This document shows positions 8,727-17,949 of a stretch of DNA of 52,937 bases, piece after piece. The DNA lies in contig DIKO01000029.1 in NCBI GenBank assembly GCA_002423615.1, forward strand, positions 1 to 52,937. The letters run 5' to 3'. The translations under genes and the position numbers were made by a program. The stretch comes from Desulfobacteraceae bacterium UBA5616. GTDB lineage: Bacteria; Desulfobacterota; Desulfobacteria; Desulfobacterales; UBA5616. Each line of letters begins with the position of its first letter. The stretch's first letter is position 1. Under the pieces are notes generated by a model. The model did no database searches and was not told the origin of the DNA. It saw nothing but the letters and a program-made list of their open reading frames with translations.

Positions 8727-9590
8727 CTAAACACCACCATCCATTGCCCGCAGGAATTCCGCCGGGTCCACCTGTATCCCTGTCCATAAGGCAAAAGTCC
8801 GTTTTGCCTGGTTCGCCAGCGTCGAAAGGCCATCCATAAAACGGACGCCCCGGGAGCACGCCAGGTCTTTCCAGAAATTCTCGCTTCTGCCGTAATTGAG
8901 ATCCAGAAGCAATTCACATCGGGACATATTCAGCGATGACGCGACTTCATCCAGACCCTCGGCTTCATGGTAACCGGATGCTGAAGTGGCGTTCACAATG
9001 ATATGGGCTGAAATGGATTCTTCTTGAAGTTCTGATAAGGAAACCGCCATTCCCCCGAGTTTTTCGGCAAGCCTTTCGGCTTTTTGAATATTTCTGGCTG
9101 CGATGAAAACCGTATTGGTCCTTAACCAGTTCAGGATAAAGGTTACCGAGCGTGCAGCCCCGCCGGAGCCGAAGACAAGTGCGGTTTTGCCTGTGGGATC
9201 GAAACCGATGGACTCGAATGTGTCCATCAACCCGATGGCGTTGGTGTTGTACCCTTTGAGCCTGTCCCCATCCCTCGCGATGGTATTGATGGCGCCGATG
9301 ATATTGGCGCTTTCGGAAAGCGTATCCAAAAAAGGAATCATGGATTCCTTATAAGGTACCGTGATGTTGGCGCCCGCAATATTCAATACTTTGAGGCCGT
9401 GAATGGCCTCTCCCAATTTTTCCGGCTTTACCATCAAGGGAACATAAATACCTTTTAATCCTACCCGTTGCATGACCGTTGAAAAGATAACCGGAGATTT
9501 GGATTGAAACACCCGCTCATCGCTTAATATGCAATACACCCTTGTGCCGATCTCAGGTCTTTGATTTCGCAATGAGAAGATGTCGTTCAT
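8727..9590 (-). CDS. aroE: Shikimate dehydrogenase
   Basis: AroE reduces 3-dehydroshikimate to shikimate with NADPH in aromatic amino acid biosynthesis. The protein shows the substrate-binding SKSP motif near residue 30, NITVPYK, the invariant GAINTI, NTNAIG, and a Rossmann motif VFGSGGAARSV. I choose ATG 9590 (287 residues). The longer frame from 9641 would begin inside the terminator hairpin at 9623-9651 that ends the upstream transcript. The gene is the last on the minus strand before the convergent kinase genes. Nothing suggests a link to the MTHFR cluster apart from orientation. Confidence 0.9.
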   Translation of the reverse strand: MNDIFSLRNQRPEIGTRVYCILSDERVFQSKSPVIFSTVMQRVGLKGIYVPLMVKPEKLGEAIHGLKVLNIAGANITVPYKESMIPFLDTLSESANIIGAINTIARDGDRLKGYNTNAIGLMDTFESIGFDPTGKTALVFGSGGAARSVTFILNWLRTNTVFIAARNIQKAERLAEKLGGMAVSLSELQEESISAHIIVNATSASGYHEAEGLDEVASSLNMSRCELLLDLNYGRSENFWKDLACSRGVRFMDGLSTLANQAKRTFALWTGIQVDPAEFLRAMDGGV

Positions 9591-9617
9591 CCGCTTTAGA
9601 TCCAGAGCTGGGGAGGG

Positions 9618-9651
9618 TAAAAAGCCCTTACCCCATGACATGGGAAGGGCT
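9618..9651 (-). terminator. Intrinsic terminator after receiver gene
   Basis: On the minus strand AGCCCTTCCCATG and CATGGGGTAAGGGCT form a long, nearly perfect stem, followed by TTTTTA. It is 26 nt past the stop of the lone receiver gene and separates it from aroE, which argues that aroE has its own promoter or depends on readthrough. Confidence 0.75.
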
Positions 9652-9676
9652 GTTGCACACAGGTCCTGACAGAGCG

Positions 9677-10066
9677 CTAAAGGTTCAGCAGACTTTTAAC
9701 ACTCTGGGTAATGTCCTCGGCTGTCGCCGGTTTGGGCAGGTAATCGTCCGCCTCCATGGACATTCCGTCGTAATGGGAATAGCGGGTGGATGAAACGTGG
9801 TCTGCAACGGCCGTCAGCATTAATACGGGAATGTCCCTGAACTTTTCATCTCTTTTAAGCTCCGAGCACATCTGGTAGCCATCTTTTTCAGGCATCATCA
9901 CGTCGAGAACGATAAGATCCGGCGGGGATTGACGGACCTTTTCCATGCCTTCCACGCCATCATAGGCAACCCGGACGGTAAATCCCTCCTTTTCCAGATT
10001 GCTTTGAACGATGGAAACAAAATCAGGTTCGTCATCCACAACAAGAATTGTCTTTTTTTCCGCCAT
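9677..10066 (-). CDS. Single-domain response regulator (CheY-like)
   Basis: This 129-residue receiver domain has no output module. It shows VVDDE at the acidic pocket, the phospho-acceptor Asp in VLDVMMPEKDG (near residue 55), LTA and YLPKP (conserved Lys). An insert of about 10 residues rich in Tyr, His and Met (SSTRYSHYDGMSMEAD) sits between beta-4 and beta-5; it recurs in some delta-proteobacterial stand-alone receivers. The start is supported by AAAGGAGATGACAC. It lies 78 nt behind metF2 on the same strand. A relay with the kinases at 5742-8712 is possible but unproven. Confidence 0.9.
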   Translation of the reverse strand: MAEKKTILVVDDEPDFVSIVQSNLEKEGFTVRVAYDGVEGMEKVRQSPPDLIVLDVMMPEKDGYQMCSELKRDEKFRDIPVLMLTAVADHVSSTRYSHYDGMSMEADDYLPKPATAEDITQSVKSLLNL

Positions 10067-10144
10067 GTGTCATCTCCTTTCCAAAAATTGTGCATTTCAA
10101 CCAAAATACGGAACACTTGAAACGAAAACCTGCGAGGATGGGGT

Positions 10145-11077
10145 TCAATCCACCGCCGGTCTGGGAAAAAGGCCGGCCTTTTCCACGATTTCCGGGACCT
10201 TCTCCTCCCATTCAATGGCCATGATATGAAATCCGGCCACTCCTTTGCATGATTTTAACCTTTCCATGGCTTCAACGCAAATCTTTATTCCTTCCTCGGC
10301 CTGTTTTTCTTTTGGGGTCCCCTCCAGCCGTTTGACGACGTCATCCGGAACATCCATCCCCGGGACCCTGTTTTTCATATACCGGGCCATACCAACCGAT
10401 TTCATGGGAGTCATGCCCGCCATGATATAAACCTTTTCGTGAAGCCCCCTGTCCCTGATCCGCTTCATCCATTCTTCAAATCGATCCAGGTTGTAGATGC
10501 ACTGGGTCTGGATAAATTCAGCGCCGCAGGTCACTTTTTTAGCCAGCCGGGGGACCCGTATCTCAAAAGGATCGGCAAAGGGGTTGGCCGCCGCGCCTAC
10601 GAACATCCGGGGAGGCCGTTTGATTTCTTCCCCTCCGAGAAATTTTCCTTCATCCCGCATGTACCGCACTGTCTGAACCAGTTGCATGGAATCCAGATCA
10701 TGGACGTTCTGCCCCTGTTTGTTGTCCCCGAAACTCTGATGATCTCCGGAAAGGCAAAGAATATTGTGGATGTCAAAAGATGCGGCCCCTAATATATCGC
10801 TCTGCAGGGCGATACGGTTTCGGTCCCGTGTCACCATTTGCAAAATCGGTTCAAGGCCCATCAGTTTGATACGGATGCAGGCGGCAAGACTGCTCATCCG
10901 GACCACCGACGTCTGATTATCCGTGACGTTTATGGCGTCCACATGATTTTTGATAAGTTCTGCCTTCTTGACGATACTGTCCGGGTCGCTTCCCCTGGGA
11001 GGCCCGCATTCAGAAGTTACCGCGACATGCCCTGCCGCAAAAATTTTTTCCAGTTTACTCGGTGTCTTCACGTTCAT
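10145..11077 (-). CDS. metF: Methylene-tetrahydrofolate reductase MetF (cluster 2)
   Basis: This 310-residue FAD-dependent MTHFR is highly similar by eye to the copy at 876-1805: both share SECGPPRG or GELGPPRG, NVTDNQ, TRDRNR or CRDRNR, LCLSGDHQ or LCLSGDHM, and AGMTPMKSVGMARYM. It lacks an NAD(P)H-specific extension. The ATG overlaps the metV2 stop by 4 nt, a coupling arrangement. It is last in the metF3-hdrA-mvhD-metV2-metF2 series, so electrons for the reduction most likely arrive through HdrA, MvhD and MetV (inference from Moorella-type complexes). Confidence 0.93.
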   Translation of the reverse strand: MNVKTPSKLEKIFAAGHVAVTSECGPPRGSDPDSIVKKAELIKNHVDAINVTDNQTSVVRMSSLAACIRIKLMGLEPILQMVTRDRNRIALQSDILGAASFDIHNILCLSGDHQSFGDNKQGQNVHDLDSMQLVQTVRYMRDEGKFLGGEEIKRPPRMFVGAAANPFADPFEIRVPRLAKKVTCGAEFIQTQCIYNLDRFEEWMKRIRDRGLHEKVYIMAGMTPMKSVGMARYMKNRVPGMDVPDDVVKRLEGTPKEKQAEEGIKICVEAMERLKSCKGVAGFHIMAIEWEEKVPEIVEKAGLFPRPAVD

Positions 11078-11742
11078 AGCGCCACATCCTCCCTGACGAC
11101 TCTTCTGGGTCCTCCGGCCCTGTCCGTAGACCAGTTCTTGATCGGTTGCACTTTTTCGTATTCATCGAGCTTGCCCAGGGCTTTCAGCCGGTCGATAATC
11201 AATTGCCAGGCGCAATCCACATCCTTGCTGATTTCACATTTTCCTTTGGAAGATCCCCCGCACGGTCCGTTTAAAAGACGCTTGGCGCATCGGGATACCG
11301 GACATATGCCGCCGGTGAACGCCAAAATGCAGGACCCGCACGCCTGACACCGCTCCGTCCAGAGCCCACGCTGTTCGGTGGCGCCGAGAAAGCAGGTGTT
11401 GACGCCGGGCAAAATCGGCGTGCTGTGATATTTTTCCGCTGTGAACTGGACCCCGACCCCGCAGGCCAGTGACAAAATAGCCTCGTACTGATCGACGACA
11501 TCCCTGATTTCTTCAAGATATTCATGATCACACTGGCGTTCCAGGGTCTGCTCGTCAATTTTGACGTCTTTTCCCTGGTTGAGGAAAAACATTCTCAACG
11601 CCGATGCCAGAATCCCCACTTCCTTTTTACCGCCGGCTTCGCAAACCGTTACGCATTCATTGCACCCGAGAATCAATATTTTTTTGAACTCTTTGACGGA
11701 TTCAATGATTTCCTCAATAGGTTTTTTGTCCGCTACAATCAT
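11074..11742 (-). CDS. metV: MetV-like MTHFR partner subunit (cluster 2)
   Basis: This 222-residue Cys-rich protein is paralogous to the copy at 139-813. It has GCNECVTVCEAGG, QCDHEY, CQACGSC, ICPVSRCAK and GPCGG at matching places, so the metal and Fe-S ligands are conserved. I start at ATG 11742; a longer in-frame extension reaches 11889 but runs into the preceding mvhD coding end at 11795 and adds a low-quality Arg/Pro-rich leader. An AAAGGG lies upstream of the chosen ATG. It follows mvhD by 52 nt and overlaps metF2 by 4 nt. Confidence 0.88.
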   Translation of the reverse strand: MIVADKKPIEEIIESVKEFKKILILGCNECVTVCEAGGKKEVGILASALRMFFLNQGKDVKIDEQTLERQCDHEYLEEIRDVVDQYEAILSLACGVGVQFTAEKYHSTPILPGVNTCFLGATEQRGLWTERCQACGSCILAFTGGICPVSRCAKRLLNGPCGGSSKGKCEISKDVDCAWQLIIDRLKALGKLDEYEKVQPIKNWSTDRAGGPRRVVREDVAL

Positions 11743-11794
11743 GTGAATGCCCTTTCTACTGAATCTGATGGGTAAACCGCCTGGTGGTCCCGCA

Positions 11795-12235
11795 TCAGGC
11801 GGCCGTCTTTTTCTCCGCCGATCGGATCTTGATGGGATTGGGTCCCAGCTTTCGAATGCGCTCATCCATTTCAACGGCGAATTTTGCAAACCGGGGGCCC
11901 TCTCCCGAAGACAGATTGAACATCTGCGCCCTTTCGCCCCCGATGCCGATGCCGTCCAGCAGATGCTTCACCTGCTCCACCCGTTTTCGGGCCCTGAAAT
12001 TGCCGCTGGTGTATTGGCAACTGCCCTCTTCGCAACCCACCACGTAAACTCCGTCCGCCCCTTTTTCAAAGGCCCTCAGGATATGGATGACGTCGACCTT
12101 TCCGGTACAGGGGACGCGCACAATTTTGACACTTGAAGGGTAGTGAAGCCTCATGGAACCTGCCAGGTCCGCTGCGGTATACCCTCAGAAATTACAACAA
12201 AATGCGATAATGATCGGTTCAAAGTCCGCACTCAT
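11795..12235 (-). CDS. mvhD: MvhD-like iron-sulfur protein with in-frame UGA (predicted selenoprotein)
   Basis: Read through one TGA, this is a 146-residue MvhD protein that passes electrons between HdrA and its partners. It starts MSADFEPIIIAFCCNF, then TGA (12187-12185, residue 17), then GYTAADLAGSMRLHYPS and the rest of the fold (VPCTGKVD, GCEEGSCQYTSGN). Known MvhD proteins have Cys or Sec at this place after the CC motif. The ATG at 12235 overlaps the hdrA stop as ATGA, confirming the upstream start. A hairpin with loop TGGCA lies 14 nt after the TGA. Simple gene calling would give a 119-residue truncated product from the internal ATG at 12154. Sec insertion is inferred. Confidence 0.88.
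12155..12170 (-). promoter_or_regulatory. SECIS-like hairpin in mvhD
   Basis: On the minus strand GGACCTGGCAGGTTCC folds with a 6-bp stem (one bulged T) and a TGGCA-type loop, starting 14 nt after the in-frame TGA. Bacterial SECIS elements sit in this window and carry a G in a small apical loop. No folding was computed. Confidence 0.5.
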
Positions 12236-15200
12236 AATACGCCCTCCAGTAAGGATTCCACCTTGCACAGGATCTGATCGTCTTCATACCAGTTCAATTC
12301 AATGGCCTTGGCCGGACATTCGGCCGCGCAGACACCGCAGCCGCGGCACAGGGCCTCGTCGATTTCACTGACCCCATCTTTGTTGATTCGGGGAACGTGA
12401 TAAGCGCAGGACCGTACACAAATCAGACAGGATGCACATTTGTCCGGATCCACCCGGGCCGTTACCGCTGACAGTGTGATCCGGTCCTGGGACAGAAACG
12501 TCGATGCCCGGGAGGCGGCCGCGTAAGCCTGGGAAATGGTCTCCGTAACCAGCCGCGGGCTGTGGGCTGTTCCGCACACAAAGATTCCTTCCGTGGCCAT
12601 GTCCAGCGGCCTTAATTTCACATGTGCTTCCATGAAATAACCGTCTTCATTGCGGGCCAGTTTCATGATGGAGGCCAGTTCCTCCGTGTCTTCGGGGACC
12701 ATGCCGGCGCTTAGGGCAAGAAGGTCTGCGTCAACGGCAAGTTTACGGCCCAGAATATGGTCCGTAAACGTCACCCGGACGCCTTCTCCGGTCGACTCAG
12801 CAACGGGCGGGTCTTCGGGGTCATAACGGAAAAAGAGAACTCCCTTGCGCCGGGCTTCGGTGTAATAATCCTCCAGAAAACCATAGGTCCGGATATCCCG
12901 ATACAGGATATAGATGTTCGCATCGGGGTTGATTTCCTTTATGTGAAGGGCATTTTTAATGGCGCTCTGGCAGCAGATCCGGGAACAGTTGGGATTTTCC
13001 GCATTTCTCGACCCCACGCACTGGATCATGACGATCTGGTTATAATCCGCCGCCCCTTCCTCCTCGAGACGGCCGGCCAGTTCCACCTGGGTCAGCACCC
13101 GCTCGTCTTCCCCGTAAAGAAATTCTCCGGGCTGGTATTCACCTGCCCCGGTTGCCAGAATTACGGCGCCGTGATCGATTTTTCGTTCATACATGCCCGG
13201 ACCGACCAGCACCTCGGTGGTGAAGTTTCCTTTAAACCCCGTAAAGCCGACGATCAGGGACTGGGTAAGCACCTGGATACGGGCATGGGTTCTGGTCTTT
13301 TGTATGAGAGCTTGAACATAAGGTGCGATCTGGCCGCCTTCTATGGTCCGGGTGAGGCGGTTGGCCATGCCGCCGAGTTCCGCCTCTTTTTCCACCAGAA
13401 TCACTTCAAATCCCTGGTCCCCGAGTCCCAGGGCGGCATTCATCCCCGCAACGCCTCCCCCCACCACCAGGGCCCGTTTGTTGACGGGAATCACTTTTTC
13501 ATGGAGAGGATAAAGGGATGCGGAACGGGCTACGGCCATTCTCACGAGGTCTTTTGCTTTTTCCGTTGCTTTATCCGGTTCGTCCGAATGGATCCAGGAA
13601 TTCTGGTTCCGGATATTGGCCATTTCAAAGAGATATTTGTTGAGGCCGGTCCCTTGAAGGGTATCCATGAAGATGGGTTCATGGGTTTTCGGAGTGCAGG
13701 ATGCCACCACCACCCGGTTCAACCGGTATTCGGCGATGATTTCTTTCATCTGCTCCTGGGTATCCTGGGAACAGGTGAACAGGTTGTCCCCGGCATACAC
13801 CACATGGGGAAGACCGGCGGCATAATTTTTCACCCCTTCCACATCCACCACACCGGCGATATTGATCCCGCATTTGCATACAAATACGCCGATTCGCGGT
13901 TCCTGGCCCGTAACATCGATCTCTTCCGGAATTTCAATTTTTTTGGTGAGGGTATGGCGTGCGGCAGAGAGGGTCCTGCCTGCGGACAGGGCTGCAGCGC
14001 TGGCCTCTATCACCGATGTCGGAATATCCTTCGGTCCCTGGAAGGTTCCGCAGGCATAAACACCCTCCCGCGATGTGGATACGGGCTCGAACAGGGGGGT
14101 ATCCGCAAAGCGATGTTTGTTCAACCGGACATCCAGCCGTTTGGCCAGTGCCTCAGCAGGCTCGGAGATCTGCAGCCCTACGGAAAGAACCACCATATCG
14201 AAGTCTTCTGTAAGAAGCCGGCCGTTTTCATCGGCAAACCCGAGCCTCAGGTTGCCTGTTTCCCGGTCTTCATTGACGGTGTGGATCCGGGACTTGACAA
14301 ACCGCACGCCAGCTTCGTTTTTAGCCCGGTTGTAGTATTTTTCATAATCCTTGCCGAAGGTTCGCATATCCATGTTGAAAATCACGCAATCCAGTTCCTC
14401 CGCCGAATGTTCCTTGGCGATCATGGATTCTTTAACCGCATACATGCAGCAAACGGACGAACAATATGAATTTCCGCACCGGTTGGCATCCCGGGATCCG
14501 ACGCACTGGAGCCAGGCAATTTTTTTAGGCTCCTTGTGATCGGACGGCCTGACCAGATGCCCGAGGGTGGGCCCGGAGGCGCTCAGGATTCGCTCAAATT
14601 CCGCGCTGGTAACCACATTGGGGCTGCTCCGGTAATGATACTGATCCTCCAGGGCGGATGGATCATAGGTCTGGCTGCCCGAACACAGCACCACGGACCC
14701 GACATTGAGAATCCGCTCCAATGCTTTGTCTTCATGAACAATGGCCTTTGCAATACAGGCATCCACGCACTGATAGCATTCGGAACAGATGCCGCACTTT
14801 AAACATCGGGAGGCTTCGTCCAGGGCCGTGGGTTCTTCATACCCCGAAGAGACTTCATTGAAATTGCCCTCCCTTTGGGCAACGGGGATTTTATCAATGG
14901 GCTGCCGTTTTTTGAGGGGTTCGCCGGAAGTATCCGGTTTCTCGAATGTCCAGTTCTTTTCTCTTCCTTCTTTAAGATCCCTGCCGTTGATGTAGCGGTC
15001 GATGCTTTCGGCGGCTTCCTTTCCGCAGGCGACGGCCTCCACAACGGATTTCGGCCCGTATACCACATCGCCTCCGGCAAACACCCATTCAATGGGGGTC
15101 TGAAATGTCGTCCGGTCTGCGGCCAATCCGCCGGGAGGGGTGGTTTGAATCTTCTCTGAGGCTGCAAAAGACAGATCGGCCATCTGCCCGATGGCCACAA

Positions 15201-16692
15201 TCACCGTATCCGCCTGGAGGGCCAGCAGGTCGCATTCGTCATATTTTGGACTGAACCGTCTGTTCTCATCGAACACGGAGGTACATCGTTTGAATTCCGC
15301 CTCCGAAAATTTCCCGTCTTTTCCGATAAACCGTCCGGGACCGAAGGAGTTGATGATTTCCACATTCTCCTCCAGGGCCTCCTCAATTTCATAATCCCAG
15401 GCCGGCATTTCCGTCCGGGATTCCAGACAGACCATCCTGACCTTTTTTGCACCCAGACGCCTTGCCGTCAAGGCCACATCCACGGCGACGTTTCCTCCCC
15501 CGATCACGACGACGGACTTGCCGACAGCCATTTCCCGGCCCAGGGCCGCATTTCTGAGGAATGGGACACCGGCAAGCACATTTTCGAGGTCTTCCCCGGG
15601 TATCCCCAGTTTGCGGCTCTCATGAAGACCCGTTGCCAGATAGACGGCGGAAAAACCATCCCGCCTTAAGCTGTCCAGAGTAATGTCCGAGCCGAACGAA
15701 ACTCCTGTCTTAATGGACACCCCCATCTGCTCGATCATTGAAATTTCGGCACTTAAAACATCTCTGGGCAGCCGGTATTCGGGGATTCCCACCGCCATCA
15801 TTCCCCCGGCAATGGGCAGTTTCTCAAAAACGGTTATGGCGTAGCCTTTGAGGGTCAGGAAATATGCAGCGGCCAGTCCTGCCGGTCCTGAACCGACAAC
15901 GGCAATTTTCTCTTCCCGCTTTTGTTCAATCACCGGTACGTAAGGCGTATCCGAAGCCATATCGCGATCGGCCATAAACCGGTGAAGATACTGGATGGCC
16001 AGGGACTGGTCCACATCCTTCCGGGTGCATTCCCCTTCACAGGGATGGTGGCAGATTCTGCCGCAGATCCCCGGAAACGGATGCTCCTGCTTGAAAAGAG
16101 CCAGCCCTTCGCGGTATTTTCCCTGGTTGATCAAGGCGATATACCCCTGGATGCTCACGTGGGCCGGGCAAGTCGCCTTGCAGGGAGCCGTTCCCCGCTT
16201 GCTGATGGCATACGCGCCGGGTATGGCCTGGGCATATTTCTTGAAAATGGCCTTCCGGTCGCACAGGCCCTTGTCGTATTCGTTCGGAACCGAGATGGGG
16301 CATACCTTGACGCATTCGCCGCAACTGGTGCATTTCGTCATATCGATAAAGCGCGGTTCCTGCCGGATCCCGGCTGCGAAATTTCCAGGGCTCCCCGAAA
16401 GAGACATTAATTCCGTATTGGTTAAGAGTTCGATATTGAGATGCCGGCCGACCTCGACCAGTTTGGGCGAGATCACTCACATGGCGCAGTCGTTGGTGGG
16501 AAAGGTTTTGTCCAGTTCGGACATCATTCCGCCGACGGCGGACGACTTCTCAACAAGGTAGACATAATAGCCGGAATTCGCGAGATCAAGAGCCGACTGC
16601 ATTCCAGCGATGCCGCCGCCTACAACCATTACCGATCCTAAAGGGCTGTCAACTTCCGGGGCCGTTTTCTGCAGATCTTTTTCCCTGTCCAT
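12232..16692 (-). CDS. hdrA: HdrA-GltD-HdrA fusion flavoprotein with in-frame UGA (predicted selenoprotein)
   Basis: With the TGA at 16479-16477 read as Sec72, this encodes about 1,486 residues. Order: a short HdrA FAD segment (VVGGGIAGMQSAL) ending TNDCAM-Sec-VISPKLVEVGRHLN; a [4Fe-4S] site CTSCGECVKVCP (about 121); a GltD/NfnB-like NAD(P)H-FAD module (CPAHVSIQGYI, NPFPGICGR-like Cys region, VVGSGPAGLAAAYFL near 262, VIGGGNVAVDVAL); a CLKCGICSECYQC site near 625; HdrA core (LQCVGSRD); then a second HdrA (VFVCKCGINIAG near 940, VVGGGVAGMNAAL near 1075) and two C-terminal [4Fe-4S] sites. Known HdrA has Cys or Sec in TNDCAMC. The GltD part suggests NAD(P)H feeds flavin-based bifurcation towards MetFV (inference). 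Without recoding it appears as two genes. Confidence 0.9.
16453..16471 (-). promoter_or_regulatory. SECIS-like hairpin in hdrA
   Basis: Starting 5 nt after the TGA, the minus strand reads CTCGCCCAAACTGGTCGAG, which can pair CTCG with CGAG and CCA with TGG across one mismatch. It is weaker than the others in this window, and no folding was computed. Confidence 0.4.
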
Positions 16693-16773
16693 TCAGTTTA
16701 CCTCTATTCTTTATTCATTGTTGTTCAGACAAACACCAGGGGCATTTCCTGTAAAGAACCCTATTTTCACGCC

Positions 16774-17646
16774 TCAGGAAATATTTTTCAATATATCGGG
16801 GACTTTGTCTTCCCATCCGATGGTTGAGATACACACACCGCTGAAACCGTGTTCTTTAATGGCATGAACTGTTTCTGCGGCAATGTTGACACATTCGCGA
16901 GCCTTGTCCGGAGCATTCTGGATTCGCCTGACCAATTCATCCGGGATATGGACATGTTTCACGTTTCGCGCCATGTACCTCGCCATTCCAAGCGATTTCA
17001 ACAATAAAACCGTTGGAATGATGGGAGTTTTTGAAAGGTCCACACATGAGAGAAAGGGTTTGATGGAAGCGATGTCAAACAAAGGCGGCGTGATAAAAAA
17101 ATCCACGCCGCTCTTAATTTTTTGATTCATCTCTGAAAGCTCCGATTCAAGAGCCTGTGCCGAAAGACCGGCATTCACCGTTGAACCGACCAGAAATTGG
17201 GGAGATCCACATAAATCAATGCCGGACATGTCGTGGCCGTTTTCCATTTTCTCGATGGCGTCCAGCAGTTCAAGAAGGGTAAGGTCATATACGGCCTTGG
17301 CCTGGTGGTGGTCTCCGAAACCCGGGTCTTCACCGGTCACGACCATGATGTGTTTCACGCCGGAGGCGCCTGCGGCAAGCAGGTCGGCCTGAAGGGCCAG
17401 GCGGTTACGGTCCCGGCAGCAAACCTGCATTACCGTATCCATGCCGTTTTTCTGCAACAACAGGGCCCCTCCCAGGGCACTCATCCGCATAACGGCATTG
17501 CTCATTTCCGGAACCACGAATGCATCTATTTCCCCCTTGACCCGGGAAGCGTTTTCCATCATCACAGAAATATCCACGCCTTTTGGGGGCTCCATTTCCG
17601 CCAACAAGACAAATTCTCCTGAATCGAACTTTGATTTCAGATGCAC
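16774..17646 (-). CDS. Divergent MetF-like protein (third copy)
   Basis: This 290-residue MTHFR-fold protein has AEMEPPKG near the N terminus, CCRDRNRLALQAD, MVVTGEDPGFGDHHQAK, and LLLKSLGMARYM, which place it in the MetF superfamily. It differs from the two MetV-linked copies: NITDNQ is replaced by VPEMSNAV, and LSGDH by VTGED. The start is GTG 17646 with GGAGG at 17654-17658; longer in-frame starts have no such site and add a hydrophobic, poorly conserved leader. It leads the hdrA-mvhD-metV2-metF2 series and has no adjacent MetV of its own. It may act on a different C1-folate or another methyl carrier (inference); the substrate is not evident. Confidence 0.85.
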   Translation of the reverse strand: MHLKSKFDSGEFVLLAEMEPPKGVDISVMMENASRVKGEIDAFVVPEMSNAVMRMSALGGALLLQKNGMDTVMQVCCRDRNRLALQADLLAAGASGVKHIMVVTGEDPGFGDHHQAKAVYDLTLLELLDAIEKMENGHDMSGIDLCGSPQFLVGSTVNAGLSAQALESELSEMNQKIKSGVDFFITPPLFDIASIKPFLSCVDLSKTPIIPTVLLLKSLGMARYMARNVKHVHIPDELVRRIQNAPDKARECVNIAAETVHAIKEHGFSGVCISTIGWEDKVPDILKNIS

Positions 17647-17728
17647 CGAAAAACCTCCGAAGGATTTGAAAAAAATGAATGCCGCTTTAAAACGAACAGA
17701 TAATGAATGCGATTCACTGCTTTGTATA

Positions 17729-17757
17729 ATGTATAATAGATCACTTAATTTAGTCAA
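17729..17757 (-). promoter_or_regulatory. Predicted sigma-70 promoter for the metF3-hdrA operon
   Basis: On the minus strand TTGACT (17757-17752) is followed after 16-18 nt by TATACA/TACATT. It lies about 85 nt upstream of the metF3 GTG. The 12-mer GCTTGACTAAAT around the -35 box recurs exactly in front of the tetR gene. Confidence 0.5.
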
Positions 17758-17855
17758 GCAAAACAATTTAGTAAGTTATCTGCTGCTTGACGATTAATGG
17801 CCGTACGGATTTTACTGGATGCCCCGGGCCGGCGGCCGGGTCGATGACAAAGAAG

Positions 17856-17890
17856 GAAAAAAAAGAAAAGGGCCGCTGCTCCTCTGCGGC
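17856..17890 (-). terminator. Intrinsic terminator after tetR
   Basis: On the minus strand GCCGC-(9 nt)-GCGGC is followed by CCTTTTCTTTTTTTTCC. It is about 60 nt past the tetR stop and separates tetR from the downstream metF3 operon on the same strand. Confidence 0.7.
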
Positions 17891-17949
17891 ACTGAATTGA
17901 TCGTCAGGGTTTCGGTGGACTTTCCCACCCGAATGTATGGTTAAAATCT

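Noticed and set aside
9591..9641. Longer aroE start at 9641
   Set aside because: It would place the start codon inside a terminator hairpin, and the extra residues are not typical of AroE.
12757..14469. Long open frame of 570 codons on the plus strand opposite hdrA
   Set aside because: It lies entirely antisense to the well-supported HdrA fusion, lacks a ribosome site and shows no family motif; high GC at codon third positions produces such shadows.
16477..16479. HdrA interruption as a nonsense mutation or separate genes
   Set aside because: The stop is TGA exactly at the known Cys/Sec site with both sides conserved and in frame, so recoding explains it better than decay.
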